Assembly (NCBI RefSeq): GCF_003711515.1
Contig: NW_021167083.1
Span: forward strand, 240,712-304,711
Source: Sodiomyces alkalinus F11
Lineage: Eukaryota; Ascomycota; Sordariomycetes; Glomerellales; Plectosphaerellaceae
Length of the DNA stretch: 64,000 nt
Direction: 5' to 3'
The notes beneath the pieces are model-generated. The model made no database searches and had not been told where the DNA came from. It saw only the letters and a list, made by a program, of their open reading frames with translations. Positions 1 through 10,757 of this stretch are shown here, in pieces. The stretch's first letter is position 1. Each line of letters opens with the position of its first letter. Made by a program: the position numbers and the translations under genes.

Positions 1-67
1 ACATATGTACAGCCTCGGGGCAATATATACTGTTTATGAGGGCTTTGGTTCTAAAATTTCGTTACAG

Positions 68-2316
68 TGAGAACCGATCGACTGTCCCTTCCGCCGTTAT
101 CGAAAAAGAGTACGTCTCCACCTCCTTTTTCCAGTCTGTTCTGATGTGTATGCCGTCGGGTTGCTAACCCTTCATCCAGGAAAGCAAAGGCGACCGGTGG
201 CATCTTCGCCGTCCACTTCACCTGGAGCGAAGCCCTCGACACGGCTGCCGAGGTCTACCATGGCTTTATCTTCTGGTCTCTGCTCACGAGCCTCGGGGTT
301 ACCGTCTGGTATTTCCCTCTGTGGCACATGGGCATTTCCGGCTACGAGGCGTTGGTCATGTGCACGATTGCTCCCTCCTTGCTCGCCATCAAGCCTCTTC
401 GCCGCCTAGTCGTGTCGAACCAGCGCCTGGTTCATCTGCTCTCGATGGTGGGCATGGTAGCGTACAAGATCGACAGCCCCGTCAAACGTCTCTTCGCGGT
501 CTCTTTCGGGCTCTCCATGTCTTGCCTCGGCTGGGCCGCCACGCTCTTCGGAGAATCGGTTCACGAGGGCCGGCTCGAGTCGAAGGTCCTGGCGTGGGCG
601 ATCGGCCTCATCCTATCCTCCACTCTCAAGTTCGCTTGGTACACCAACAACCCCGTGTGGCCCATCATGCATGCCGCTAACGGCGGTTGGAATGGAATCG
701 GCGGTATTCTGGCCGTCCTGGCCGTGTTCCGCTTCACGCGCAAGGGATCCCTGACGAGCGGAGAGGCCGGCGCGGACTCGCAACGCGGCGGCTCTTCGGT
801 GCTGGCCGCTTGTGGCTTCGGCGGTCTGCTCTTCGGCCTGCACTCCCTCTTGTCGGACACGAGCACCATGATCCTCTGGGTCTGGGAGGGCTATCCGATT
901 CGTGGGCCGACTGCGAACACGTTCGGCTGGATGACCGCTATCGCCATGACCGTGGGCGTCCTCGTCGGGCTCTACCGGCCTTCGCTCACGACGACTTGGA
1001 CGGCGTATGGTATTGGGTGTGTTGGAGCGGCCGTCGTGACCTTCTACCACAACTGGTTCGGTTACTCCGGAGCGCTGGCCATCGCCGTCTACCTGATGGC
1101 GCTATCGGTGCCTTTCCTCTCCAACGCTTCGAAGAGGAACCCGGCGGTCGTGTTCGGCCTGGGCTTCTTCATCTACAACTTTATGGTTCTCTTCCACGTC
1201 TGGGTCGTCGCCTACGCTTTTGTTCCGGGCGGACCCCTCGTCCGGGAACACACCGACTGGGTGATGGCGACGATGATGCTGCTTATCGGATGTGGCGTCC
1301 TCGATCTGATCTCGACGACCAAGTCCCCCCGGCGCAAGACGCAGCGCCCGTCGGCTTCGACGTCGCAGCGGAGGAAATTCCACACGGTGGCCGTCGGACT
1401 CGTCAACGTGTTCTTCCTGGCAGCGGCATTCATGCGGTTCCCGGCGAATGACTACAAGCCCTACCACCCGGAGGACCGACTCATTACGGCGGGCATGTGG
1501 ACCATTCATTTCTCGCTCGACAACGACATGTGGTCGTCCGAGTACCGTCTGCGGGATCTGATCAAGGAGATGGAGCTGGACGTGATCGGTCTGGTGGAGT
1601 CGGACAATCAGCGGATCATCATGGGCAACCGCGACTCGACGCAGTTCCTGGCGGAAGACCTGGGCATGTACGTCGACTACGGTCCGGGCCCCGACAAGCA
1701 CACGTGGGGCTCGGCGCTGCTCTCCAAGTTCCCGATCCTCCGGTCGGAGCACCACCTGCTCCCGTCGCCGGTGGGCGAGCTGGCGCCGGCCATCTGGGCG
1801 ACGTTGGACGTGTACGGGCGGGAGGTGGACGTGTTCGTGTTCCACTCGGGGCAGGAGGAGGACCCGGAGGACCGACGGCTGCAGGCCGAGTACATGTCGC
1901 GGCTGATGGGGTCGACGACCCGGCCGGCCATCCTGCTGAGCTACCTGGTGACGAAGCCGCTGCGGGGCAACTACAACACGTACGTGAGCGCCGAGTCGGG
2001 GATGCACGACATCGACCCGAGCGACTGGGACCGGTGGTGCGAGTACATCCTGTACAAGCGGCTCCAGCGGGTGGGCTACGCGCGGGTCAGCCGCAGCACC
2101 ATCACGGACACGGAGCTCCAGGTGGGCAAGTTTGTGGTGCCGGAGACGGAGGAGAGGAGCGACGCCATCGAGGCGCTGGACGAGACGGCGCGCGACCGGC
2201 GGGTGGAAGAGGGGGAGGTGCCGGTCGGGTGGCGGTTCCCTGCGATGTTCCGTGGGCAGGGCGTTCGTGGACACCGGTACCATGTGTTCAACGAGCCCCG
2301 ATACTACAACCACTAA
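68..2316 (+). CDS. cwh43: Cwh43-like GPI-anchor lipid remodelling protein, 5' partial
   Basis: The visible exons are 68-109 and 180-2316, separated by a GTACGT...CCAG intron, with phases that join cleanly. The gene begins left of the window, so about 725 C-terminal residues are seen. The first visible part (EVYHGFIFWSLLTSLGVTVW) looks like the end of an N-terminal Frag1/DRAM/Sfk1-type membrane domain. Many hydrophobic segments follow up to about position 1440. From about 1497 to 2150 there is an endonuclease/exonuclease/phosphatase-like domain with motifs such as DVIGLVESDNQR, WGSALLSKFPI and DVFVFHSGQEEDPEDRRLQ. That two-part architecture is the hallmark of Cwh43, an ER/Golgi membrane protein which in yeast installs ceramide on GPI anchors. 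The N-terminus is missing only because of the window edge; the reading frame is intact to the TAA stop. Confidence 0.88.
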
Positions 2317-3822
2317 AGCGGGAGCTTTACAATATTTTTCCGCTCTGTAGAGATAAATGGACAAGGAGAGTGAGGAGAGGAGCCTTTACTTTTTTACACG
2401 AATGGAACGGCATGGGATGGAAAAGGACCGGCCGAGTTGATAAACTTGGGCTTTGAGCTTGGGACGACTTTGTCGGTTCATGTATGTACTAGCACACGTA
2501 AATATAAATCAGGAGGGAATCTTATCAGCAATACCTAATTACGCCGAGGTTGAGGAAGACGATGAGGCATGGCTAAGGTTCTCAGGAGCATGAGACAAGA
2601 CCGGGGGGGTTCTGGCAGGGATCCACAAAACTTCGGCTCCGGGCCGAAAGTTTCGCCCGGATGCGACGCGGAATGGGACAAGTGGAGATGGATTAATCCG
2701 CGACCCCACGGCGGAAAGAAAGATAAAAAAGGACAAAACAAAAGGCCAAGTGTTGCAGCCGACATTTGATCTCAGTCACACCGGTGCAACCCGAGGGAAA
2801 GCCGGGGAATACAAAGTAATTTGATCATGGGCACAAGTTACCCACCACGTTCTTATTGGCGAACCGCTCCCCAAGCGGATCTCGATCCAGGATGCGATGA
2901 CGGGGTGCCCCAAGCCCTTGCGGGGGTCTCGCAAGTTGTGGACAATGCGGTTTGAAGCTCATGAATCGGAATGCTGTGAGTACCTGAAAGACAGGAGAAG
3001 GAATAGTAATCGGTGATTGGCGCCTCGTGACCTCTTCCCGTTCTCTCCGTCACTAGCCGCGAGATAACCTAATCCGGCAAGTGATAGCGTCATCAATTCT
3101 ACACTAGTTAAGTTGCTGTGACGGAAGTCTTGACCCGCGGAAAGCCGAAGGTGCGATACGGACAGATGCGGCAGTTGAGAACTGCGAGGACATTTCTGTA
3201 CAGCAGACACACACACAGAGAGACGTTTTACACACCAGCGGCCCTTGCGACATTGAATTAATTATGCTCGGGTCTTTTCTCGCCCTATGGATGATGGTCG
3301 GACAAGGTGAAGGAGGGGTGGGAGATGAGACAGACCTTGCCGTTGGTATTGGCGGCTTACAAAGGGCATGAAGTAGTGGTACTCGGGATAGCGGGATGAT
3401 GTAGTGTGGTGCAGTGATGTCTTGGGAGGGCTGAGGTTTCGTGTCTTGGGGGTACAGAGGGGAAAGGTTTATTTACTTCGTGCAGATAAGCCGACTTGAC
3501 CGACTTGATTCTTAATACCTCCTGCTCCCCAAGTGAATCCCTTCCTCGTATTTGTCCCCCCCCCCCTCCTTAGCTTACATTTCTTTCCCTCTTCCTCCCG
3601 TAACCGCCGTGGCTTATGATTCAGAAGTTTAATTCCAACGACATTGTTGGCTGAGTTCGTTCACAAATCCAATCTAGTCACTAAGGTTTAACGAAGTGAT
3701 TATACCGACTCACCGAGTCTTCACGAGATTAAGTTTTGACGCGGGCTTGCTGAGCCGAAGGAGAGAGGGCGACGAAAAGCAACAAAAAAAGCCTGCCTGA
3801 GCCGTGAGAAGAGGTAGCCGAC
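2317..3822. other. intergenic spacer without recognised gene
   Basis: No convincing coding exon is seen on either strand; the small ORFs are short and lack domain signatures. It contains a short CA/GA run near 3208-3222 and a C-rich run near 3556-3568. The last 100 bases or so are presumably the promoter and 5' UTR of the P450 gene that follows. Confidence 0.6.
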
Positions 3823-5579
3823 ATGGAGATGCATACAAGTCATATTTGGATCTGGCTGGCAGTGGCCGGCGTGGCAGCAGTGTTCTATGTGAGCATTCTC
3901 GCATCTTCCCTGCTTCCGAGACATACAGCCCGGGAAGGTAAGATTACATACAATATGAATTGGCCATCTAACCGAATATCCAGACGACGACCCTCATCGT
4001 ATACCGCGTCTTTTTCCACCCCCTAGCCAAATACCCCGGCCCCTTCCTAGCCAAGATCACCAACGCCTACCAGCTCTACCATGCGTGGAAAGGCGACCGT
4101 CACCTGGAGTTCTGGCGCCTGCACGAGCGGTACGGCCGGGTGGTGCGCTTCGGCCCCAACAGCGTCTCCTTCAACTCGGCCCAGGCGCTCAAGGACATCT
4201 ACGGCTTCCGCACCAACGTCCGCAAGGCCGAGTTCTACGACGCCTTCGTCCACCCGGCCCCCAACACCCACAACGCCCGCGACAAGGACATCCACGCCCG
4301 CAAGCGCCGCGTCATCGCCCACGGCTTCTCCGACAGCGCCATCCGTGAGATGGAGCGTTACGTGCTCAACAACGTCCGTACCTTCACGGCCCAGATCGGG
4401 GAGGGTGCCGCCCCCGAGAGGAAGGGTTGGTCGGTGCCCAAGAACATGACGGATTGGTGCAACTACCTCGCCATGGACATCCTGGGTGATTTGTGTTTCG
4501 GCAAGGCGTTCCACATGCTGGAGGCCCCGGATAACCGCTTTGCTTTGGATCTCATTGCCGCCGCCACCAAACGACATCTGATTGTGAGTTTCCAGTGTCC
4601 TTGAACGGAAGAAAAATCAATAGAAAAAAAAAGAGAGCGGGGAAGAACGGAAACTGACTGCTTCTAGTGCGGCACCATGCCCATCGTCGACAAGCTCAAG
4701 CTCGACAAGCTCCTATTCCCCAACATCGCCGCCGGACGAGCCAGGTACATGGTATACAGCAAAGGCCAACTGACAGAGCGCACCAAGCTGGGCGAGGAAA
4801 CAGACCGGCGCGACTTCTTCTACTACCTCCTCAAGGCGCGCGACCCGGAGACGGGCCAAGGCTTCACGACGCCCGAGCTCTGGGGCGAGTCGAACCTCTT
4901 CATCATCGCCGGCTCCGACACCACGTCGACGGCCATGGCCGCCACGCTCTTCTACCTGACGCGCCACCCGGAGGCCCTGGCCAAGGCCACGGCCGAGGTC
5001 CGCGCCAAGTTTAGCGACGCAGAGGAGATCCGCCAGGGCGCCGCCCTCAGCGGCTGCACCTACCTCCGCGCCTGCATCGACGAGGCCATGCGCATGTCCC
5101 CTTCCGTCGGCGGCCTGCTCCCGCGCGAGGTCCTCCCCGGCGGCGCCACCATCGATGGCGAATTCATCCCCGCCGGTGTGGTTGTTGGGGTTCCGCACTA
5201 CACTATCCACCATAACCCTGCTTACTACCGCGCGCCGTTCCAGTACGAGCCCGAGCGGTGGATTGCGGGGGCGGGCGAGAAGAAGACCGGATTTGTGGCT
5301 ACCGAGGACGACGTGGCGCATGGTCAGTCGGCTTTCTGCCCCTTCTCCATCGGTCCCCGCGGATGCATCGGTAAGGGCCTCGCTTACGTCGAGATGTCTA
5401 TTACGATTGCCCGGACGCTGTATTTGTACGACCTCCGTCGCGCGGTTGGGATTCCCGATCCTGGCGAGGGCCGCGTTGATGCGGAATGGGGACGGCATCG
5501 CGTGGGGGAGTTCCAGTTGACGGATACCTTTACCAGCATGAAAGACGGTGCCATGGTGGAGTTTAGGAGGAGGGAGTAG
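3823..5579 (+). CDS. cytochrome P450 monooxygenase
   Basis: Three exons (3823-3937, 4027-4583, 4668-5579) give a 527-residue protein, the usual P450 length. Residues 1-30 form an N-terminal membrane anchor followed by the proline hinge KYPGPF. The I-helix oxygen-binding motif AGSDTTSTAM, the K-helix ExxR motif (EAMR) and the haem-binding loop FSIGPRGCIGKGLA with its axial cysteine are all present, so the enzyme should be catalytically competent and ER-anchored. The donors GTAAGA and GTGAGT and both intron phases are consistent. The general style resembles fungal benzoate 4-hydroxylase or trichothecene-hydroxylase-like clans, but the CYP family and substrate cannot be assigned from sequence. 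No PKS, NRPS or terpene synthase lies nearby, so membership in a secondary-metabolite cluster is not supported. Confidence 0.92.
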
Positions 5580-5919
5580 GTTTCACACTGCTGCGCTGCG
5601 AGGGGTAATCGAGGTTAGAATGGCAGGAAAGTCTTGTGTTTGGTTCCTGGGCGCATCTTTAGCTGGTTCTTTCGGGTTACCCTTACGACTCCCAGTTGTT
5701 TGTATACAAATCATAAGGATAGTGAATAAAAAAGAAGAAAAGTAATCCAGCTGCTGTTCATACAAGTGTCTGAAAGACCCTGACTTGGACGATCATTTCA
5801 GAGCCTTCTTTGGCTTGTGCCTCGAGAAAGACAGCGGGGGAAAGTTCAGCGTTTTATCCGCCCACTTTGCTCGTTAGCGTACGTTGATATGTTGCGCTAT
5901 GTGAGAAGTAAACAAATCG
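5580..5919. other. 3' flank of P450 gene and tRNA upstream region
   Basis: AT-richer non-coding spacer between the P450 stop and the tRNA-Arg gene. No gene is recognised. Confidence 0.6.
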
Positions 5920-6023
5920 GGCCGGCTGGCTCAATCGGTAGAGCGTCTGACTACGAATCATGATTTCCAGCAAATCATGAATAGTCCATCAGGAGGCTGC
6001 AGGTTCGAGTCCTGCGTCGGTCA
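5920..6023 (+). tRNA. tRNA-Arg(ACG) with 31-nt intron
   Basis: The acceptor stem is GGCCGGC (5920-5926) pairing with GTCGGTC (6016-6022), with discriminator A at 6023. The D arm (GCTC...GAGC), anticodon stem TCTGA/TCAGG and T arm GCAGG-TTCGAGT-CCTGC are all recognisable. The anticodon loop CTACGAA carries ACG at 5953-5955. An intron at 5957-5987 interrupts the loop one base 3' of the anticodon, the standard position for nuclear tRNA introns. The intron contains a 9-bp perfect hairpin (5958-5966 with 5972-5980). Confidence 0.92.
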
Positions 6024-6027
6024 TTCA

Positions 6028-6033
6028 TTTTTT
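6028..6033 (+). terminator. RNA polymerase III T-run terminator of tRNA-Arg
   Basis: Six T residues begin four bases past the discriminator base of the tRNA, the expected Pol III terminator. Confidence 0.75.
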
Positions 6034-6667
6034 GCTGTTTTCATGCTTTCTTTTTTGCTTTTCTTATTTTACAATGGATTTTTTGGTTCCCAATGACTGG
6101 TTCAAAGCCACTGGATAATGTGCATGGCGTATGATTGTATGGAAATAGTAGAAGCGAGAATCCTTTCCCCTAACCGTAGTCTATAGAAACATTTAATCAT
6201 CTTAGCGATCTTAATTAAGGGATAGAAGGCCAGAGGGTGCAATCCCGAAATGTACCTACTCAACACACACTGTATACACACTGTGTCCATCTCCTGTGTG
6301 GAGGTACTTGGTGGGCCGTTGTCCTTAGCGGCAAGGCTGAAATGACAGTCTTTGTGCATGCACTTGAAAGGCTGAATTTCTGCCCATGCTGAATCAAAGA
6401 CGCGACTGACACCTCTTACCACTAACAAAGCCCTTGCCCACCCCTTGAACGTCTCACCTCGAATCACGGCCCAGCATTTTGCAGTGGCATAACAGAACTC
6501 TGCTTAAGACTACCGCACTTAACCGCTTCGGTCGACCCGGGTGACCCCTCGGGATGCAGACGACCTGCAGGTGACCTCGACTCTCACCCCTCCATACTAC
6601 TCAGCACCGAATAATCTCCTGCCTGCCCGCCCACTTACCACCCTACCGGTAGGCTGCGGCCGTCGCC
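6034..6667. other. intergenic spacer and nucleoporin promoter
   Basis: T-rich just after the tRNA, otherwise without recognised gene. A perfect 12-bp palindrome CCTACCGGTAGG (6642-6653) sits 14 bases upstream of the nucleoporin start codon. Confidence 0.55.
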
Positions 6668-8393
6668 ATGGTAGTCTGTAAGTTCTGGGAGGCAGGAAAC
6701 TGCAGATATGGACGTACGTTGCTCCCACTGGGCTCGAAACAGCTCGCCCTTTGACTGACAATTCCGGAATGCTGTCAGAGAACTGCCGCTTCGAACATCC
6801 GAACCGTAACCAGCCGGGTAGCCGATTCGCGGCTTTTGGAGCCACCAGCGGAGGAGCCTTTGGGGGATCTAGCAGCAATGGTTTGTCTTTGACCTCGTGC
6901 ACCGACTGCATACACCACGACCCGAATTCGTCCTTTCCTTCATTCTTGAACAAGTCAGAACCTGATGCGGCGCAGCTCCACCACAATACATCGTCTCGAA
7001 GGAGGGCATACAGAAAGACCTGACTAGCGAGTTGCCGCAATGGATACTGTCCTCGTACGCGGGTGGGCGCGACACCCCCGAGCAGCTCTTTGGCGGGGCC
7101 ATACGCGAGCAGAGCTTCGAGGAAATGAGGCTTCATCATGTGCTCGCCGAAGCTGCCGGCAACCCCCAACAAGCGGTATGACATGAACGTTATTCTTTGG
7201 TGCCACCTGGGTTGGGACTTGGGTCGGAAAAGGAACGAGGGTTACTGACACGCCGGGGACAGATCGCTCAAGCTCAGCAGCTCTGGCAGCAAGCCCAGCA
7301 GCAGATCCAGACGACGCTCGGCAACCTTGATGGTGCCGTGCAGTTCATCCGTGCGGCCGAGAACAAGCACCCTAACCGAATCGACATTTGCAAGCAGAAA
7401 TCTCCGTCGGGGGGGACAGCCGGAGTGTTTACTAAAGGCAAAACCCAGACGTCTGCCTTTGCGCAACCCAATCCCTTCCAGTCCGGCCCTGCCTCCGGTT
7501 CGCCCGCCGCCAATCCTTTCTCTACCAACGCGCAGTCTTCATCTTCTTTTGGCGCCGGCGCGGCCACGACCAGCCCCTTCGGCCAACCGTCCACCGCTCC
7601 CAGCGCGTTCGGTCAGCCGTCCACCACAGCGAGCGGGTTCGGCCAGCCGAGCGCCTTGGGTCAGAAACCCAATCCGTTCGGTGCGCCGGCCTTTGGACAG
7701 CCGTCTCAGCCCACTTCAGCGTTTGCGAAACCGGCCGAGACCTCGCCCTTTGCGACGGCACCACCACCATCATCATCATCATCCCAAAGCAAGCCCGCAT
7801 TCGGCCAGCCCGGGTTCGGCCAACCGGCATTCGGTCAATCAGGGTTTGGCAAGCCCGCCCAGGGCACTTCTCCCTTTGGTCAAGCTCAGACTGGCCAGAC
7901 AGCGGCGACCGGTGGCTCGGCGTTTGGACAGCCCTCGGCGCTAGGCTCGCAGCCCAAGGGCTTCGGCGCCCCTGCCTTCGGCCAGCCCGCGCAACCTGCG
8001 CAGCCAAGCGCGTTCGGCCAGGCCGGCGCGTTGGGCCAGAAACCGAATCCGTTCGCGGGCGGCTCGACCGGACCGAGCCCCTTTGCGGCCGCGGGCACTA
8101 CCGCCGGCACCAGCACGACGAGCCCGTTCGGACAAGCCGCCCAGAAACCGTCTCCTTTCGGGGTGGCGCCCGCGCAACCATCCGCGGCGGCGGCGAACCC
8201 TTTTGCCGCGGCAACGCAACCCGCTCCCGGCACCGCCAATCCTTTCGCGTCGCAAACCAACACCGCGACTCAGCCTGTACAGCCCAACCCCTTCCAGCAG
8301 GCCACCCAAGCGCCTTCCCCCTTCGGCCAGCGGCCCGGTGGCGCAGCGGCGGGGGCGGCGGCACCGAATCCGTTTAGCAGCAGCAATGCTCCC

Positions 8394-8424
<31 letters not shown>

Positions 8425-8777
8425 CATCGTCTGGAGGAGGCGGCAGTAACAACCCCTACCCCCCCGGGAGCGCGAAGAAGCACCCGGACGTGTCCGCGTA
8501 CGCTAGCAAGAACATGGCGGGCCAGCTGGCGCAGTGGAAGGGCAAGCCGGTGACGTACAGGGACGGGGTGCCGGGGCTCCGGGAGTTCGACGGGACGTGG
8601 AGGCGGATCTGGTTCCCCGACGGCCCGCCGGCGTATTACAGGGATACGGAGCTGCCGGTGGAGGCGTATGATGAGAAGTCCAGGGCGCAGTGGAGGGCGT
8701 TTGAGCAGACGGGCAGGTTTGAGGGGGGGATGCCGGAGCTGCCTCCTACGAGGGAGGTTTGCTTGTGGGACTTTTAG
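6668..8777 (+). CDS. NUP42: CCCH zinc-finger FG nucleoporin (Nup42/Amo1-like)
   Basis: Four exons (6668-6713, 6779-6880, 6976-7175, 7263-8777) give 620 residues. The first intron splits a single CCCH zinc finger: CKFWEAGNCRYGQNCRFEH, spacing C-x7-C-x5-C-x3-H at residues 4-22. A conserved segment around KDLTSELPQWILSSY and EQLFGGAIREQSFEEMR follows. A long FG-repeat region comes next (about residues 135-520) with many GFGQP, SAFGQP and NPF units typical of phenylalanine-glycine nucleoporins. The C-terminal 75 residues, rich in W and P, match the conserved tail of Amo1/Nup42 (Rip1) proteins. This family sits on the cytoplasmic face of the nuclear pore and helps mRNA export through Gle1. A GCA microsatellite near 8390-8425 encodes polyalanine in the linker. 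The third splice junction is inferred because an alternative acceptor would bring in an in-frame TGA. Confidence 0.88.
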
Positions 8778-9333
8778 GATCTGTCGAAAAAAAGGGTCGA
8801 TTGCATGCGGAGATGGGGAAGAGGCGAGAATACCAACCACATTTGGGAAAAGGTGGCGGGGAAAGCAGAGCTGAGTTGGTCGGATTTGTTCGGCCAATGT
8901 ATAATAAATAATGTTTTGGTATGGTGAAGATGTACCATCCTTGGCAGTGGGTGTATTTGTCTTGACGTCCTCCCTCCAGCTTGGATGTTCTACTTGGCCC
9001 TCGTGACATTTCGCATTGTTCACTTTTGCAGTTTGACAGTACACCACGACGAAATCACGAAAGCGAAGAACGAGAAAAGAAGAATACGACGACAGCTCTC
9101 TAATTCGCATTGGCTTCGGCCAAACTATTTCAGTAGTCGAGCCTTCTTCCCAACAGAGGGCCAACCATATCCCGGGAGACCACAACTGGGACGAAAGAGT
9201 CCCTCCCCCTTCTCCCGCAGTATTCGTGACGGAAAAGAAAGGCAACAGTCCATCGTCCATCGTCCTCGTCCATCGCCCATGGCTATAATCCCCGCGAGAG
9301 GGGAGTCTAAAGAGAGACCACCGAGCTGGGCTT
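8778..9333. other. convergent 3' spacer between nucleoporin and RPS20
   Basis: Non-coding region between the two converging gene ends. No additional gene is recognised. Confidence 0.6.
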
Positions 9334-10067
9334 TTACGCCGCAATGGTAACCTCGACCTCGACGCCGGCCTCGATGTTAACGATGATCTGCTTGACGACT
9401 TCGGTGGGGGCGTTGAGGTCGATGAGGCGCTTGTGGATGCGCATCTCGAAGGTGTCCCAGGTCTTGGAACCCTCACCGCACTGTTTTGTCTTGTTAGTGG
9501 GGTGTTTGGCGGTGACGACAGGGGGTAACCTCAAGGAGGGGGAATGGGGACGGACGTACAGGAGTCTTGCGGGTGGTGATCTTCAGGGTCTTGGTGGGCA
9601 GACGGACCTGCAAGATGATTTTCGTTAGTAATTTAGTTATTGTGAGGAAGGAGGCAGGCAAGGAAAAGGAGAGGAAGAGGACGTACGGGACCCTTGACGC
9701 GGAGGTCCTTGGACTTGGCACGGTCGATGAGCTCGGTGCAGACCTTCTCGAGGGAGCCGACCTTGCGGGAGGAGAGCTATGTGCTGGGTTAGCTTCAATT
9801 CGTCTCGAGGATGGTTTCGGTTCGTGCTGGTCGCTGGTCGCTGGTCGAATTGACGATTGGAAGGCGAAGCGTAGAACGTCGTCTGGTGCGCTGGTCGGTG
9901 TCAACTCACAGTGATACGGATGCGGTGGCTCTTGGGAGCCTCGGCGAACTCCTTATCCTGCGACAGGGTCAGCTTTGCTTGGACAATGGGTGGGCTTCCT
10001 CCCGTCTGTCTGTCGTCGTCGTCGTCGTCGTCGCGTCTTGGGGGTCATTCACCTTCTGGTAAGACAT
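9334..10067 (-). CDS. rps20: 40S ribosomal protein uS10 (S20)
   Basis: Five exons on the minus strand (10053-10067, 9910-9957, 9687-9776, 9560-9607, 9334-9480) give 115 residues, the normal length for eukaryotic uS10. All exon lengths are multiples of three and every intron is GT-AG. Recognisable family segments are [40 protein letters not shown] and [20 protein letters not shown]. The first exon encodes only five residues (MSYQK). Lysines 5 and 7 lie in the flexible N-terminus, close to the positions in yeast Rps20 that the collision sensor Hel2 ubiquitinates. uS10 sits in the head of the small subunit near the mRNA entry side. The gene is transcribed divergently from CUE3. Confidence 0.96.
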
Positions 10068-10757
10068 GATGCCGGTTGAGAAGTGGTTGGCTTCTTTGGA
10101 CGAAATGGATAGATTGGTTCAGAGATGCTGACCCTTCACGACTCGAACGGTGGACGTTACGGCAAAGTGATGAAAGGCCTGTTGAATCGTCGGTTGTTTG
10201 ATCAAGTCGTAAAATCCAAGTGGCATTGTCGCGAACTTTTTTTGCCTTTCTTTTCGTGGGGTAGGGCTTTCGGTGTGTTTAGGTAAGCAGAAGCGCTGCT
10301 GTATGTGGTTAGTGCGGGGTGGGCACCTTTGCAGGCACACACCATGGCGTGAATTCTTGGCTCCCAAGGGAGTACCTACCTTATGTACCGTACCCTGTAC
10401 CGTTACCTAAGGTAGGTAAGGTAATTATAGCGACATCTCACTCATGGTGATTCATCCGGCGAACAAAGACGAGACCTTCGAAGGAAAGAGAAACCGAGAA
10501 GAGATAAAACAAAAACCACTTCATCTCCCTGGGCATTATATCTACTCGGAATGTTCTTCGACTTGCTCCAGAGATTTTCCAACTTTGCGTGAGAAGTGGC
10601 GTGGCGCTGAAAAGGAGGGAAAAGCACGAACGAACAGACGACGGAAAGAAAAGCTTCCACTCTCACACCGTTTATATCATACGCAGTAAAACTCGATTTA
10701 CGACAAATCATACGTGAAGCACAACAACTTACTCAAGACATCCATCATACCCTACCC
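10068..10757. promoter_or_regulatory. shared divergent promoter of RPS20 and CUE3
   Basis: This 690-bp interval separates the start codons of two divergently transcribed genes, so it must hold both promoters. It contains a dense run of TACC/GGTA motifs at about 10374-10424, including CCTAAGGTAGGTAAGGTA, a motif type that recurs in other spacers of this window. Confidence 0.6.

Noticed and set aside
1102..2364. 420-codon minus-strand frame opposite the Cwh43-like gene
   Set aside because: Shadow frame, Arg/His-rich with no domain.
7941..9476. 511-codon minus-strand frame spanning nucleoporin and the RPS20 end
   Set aside because: It overlaps two well-supported genes and its translation is Arg/Cys-rich low complexity.
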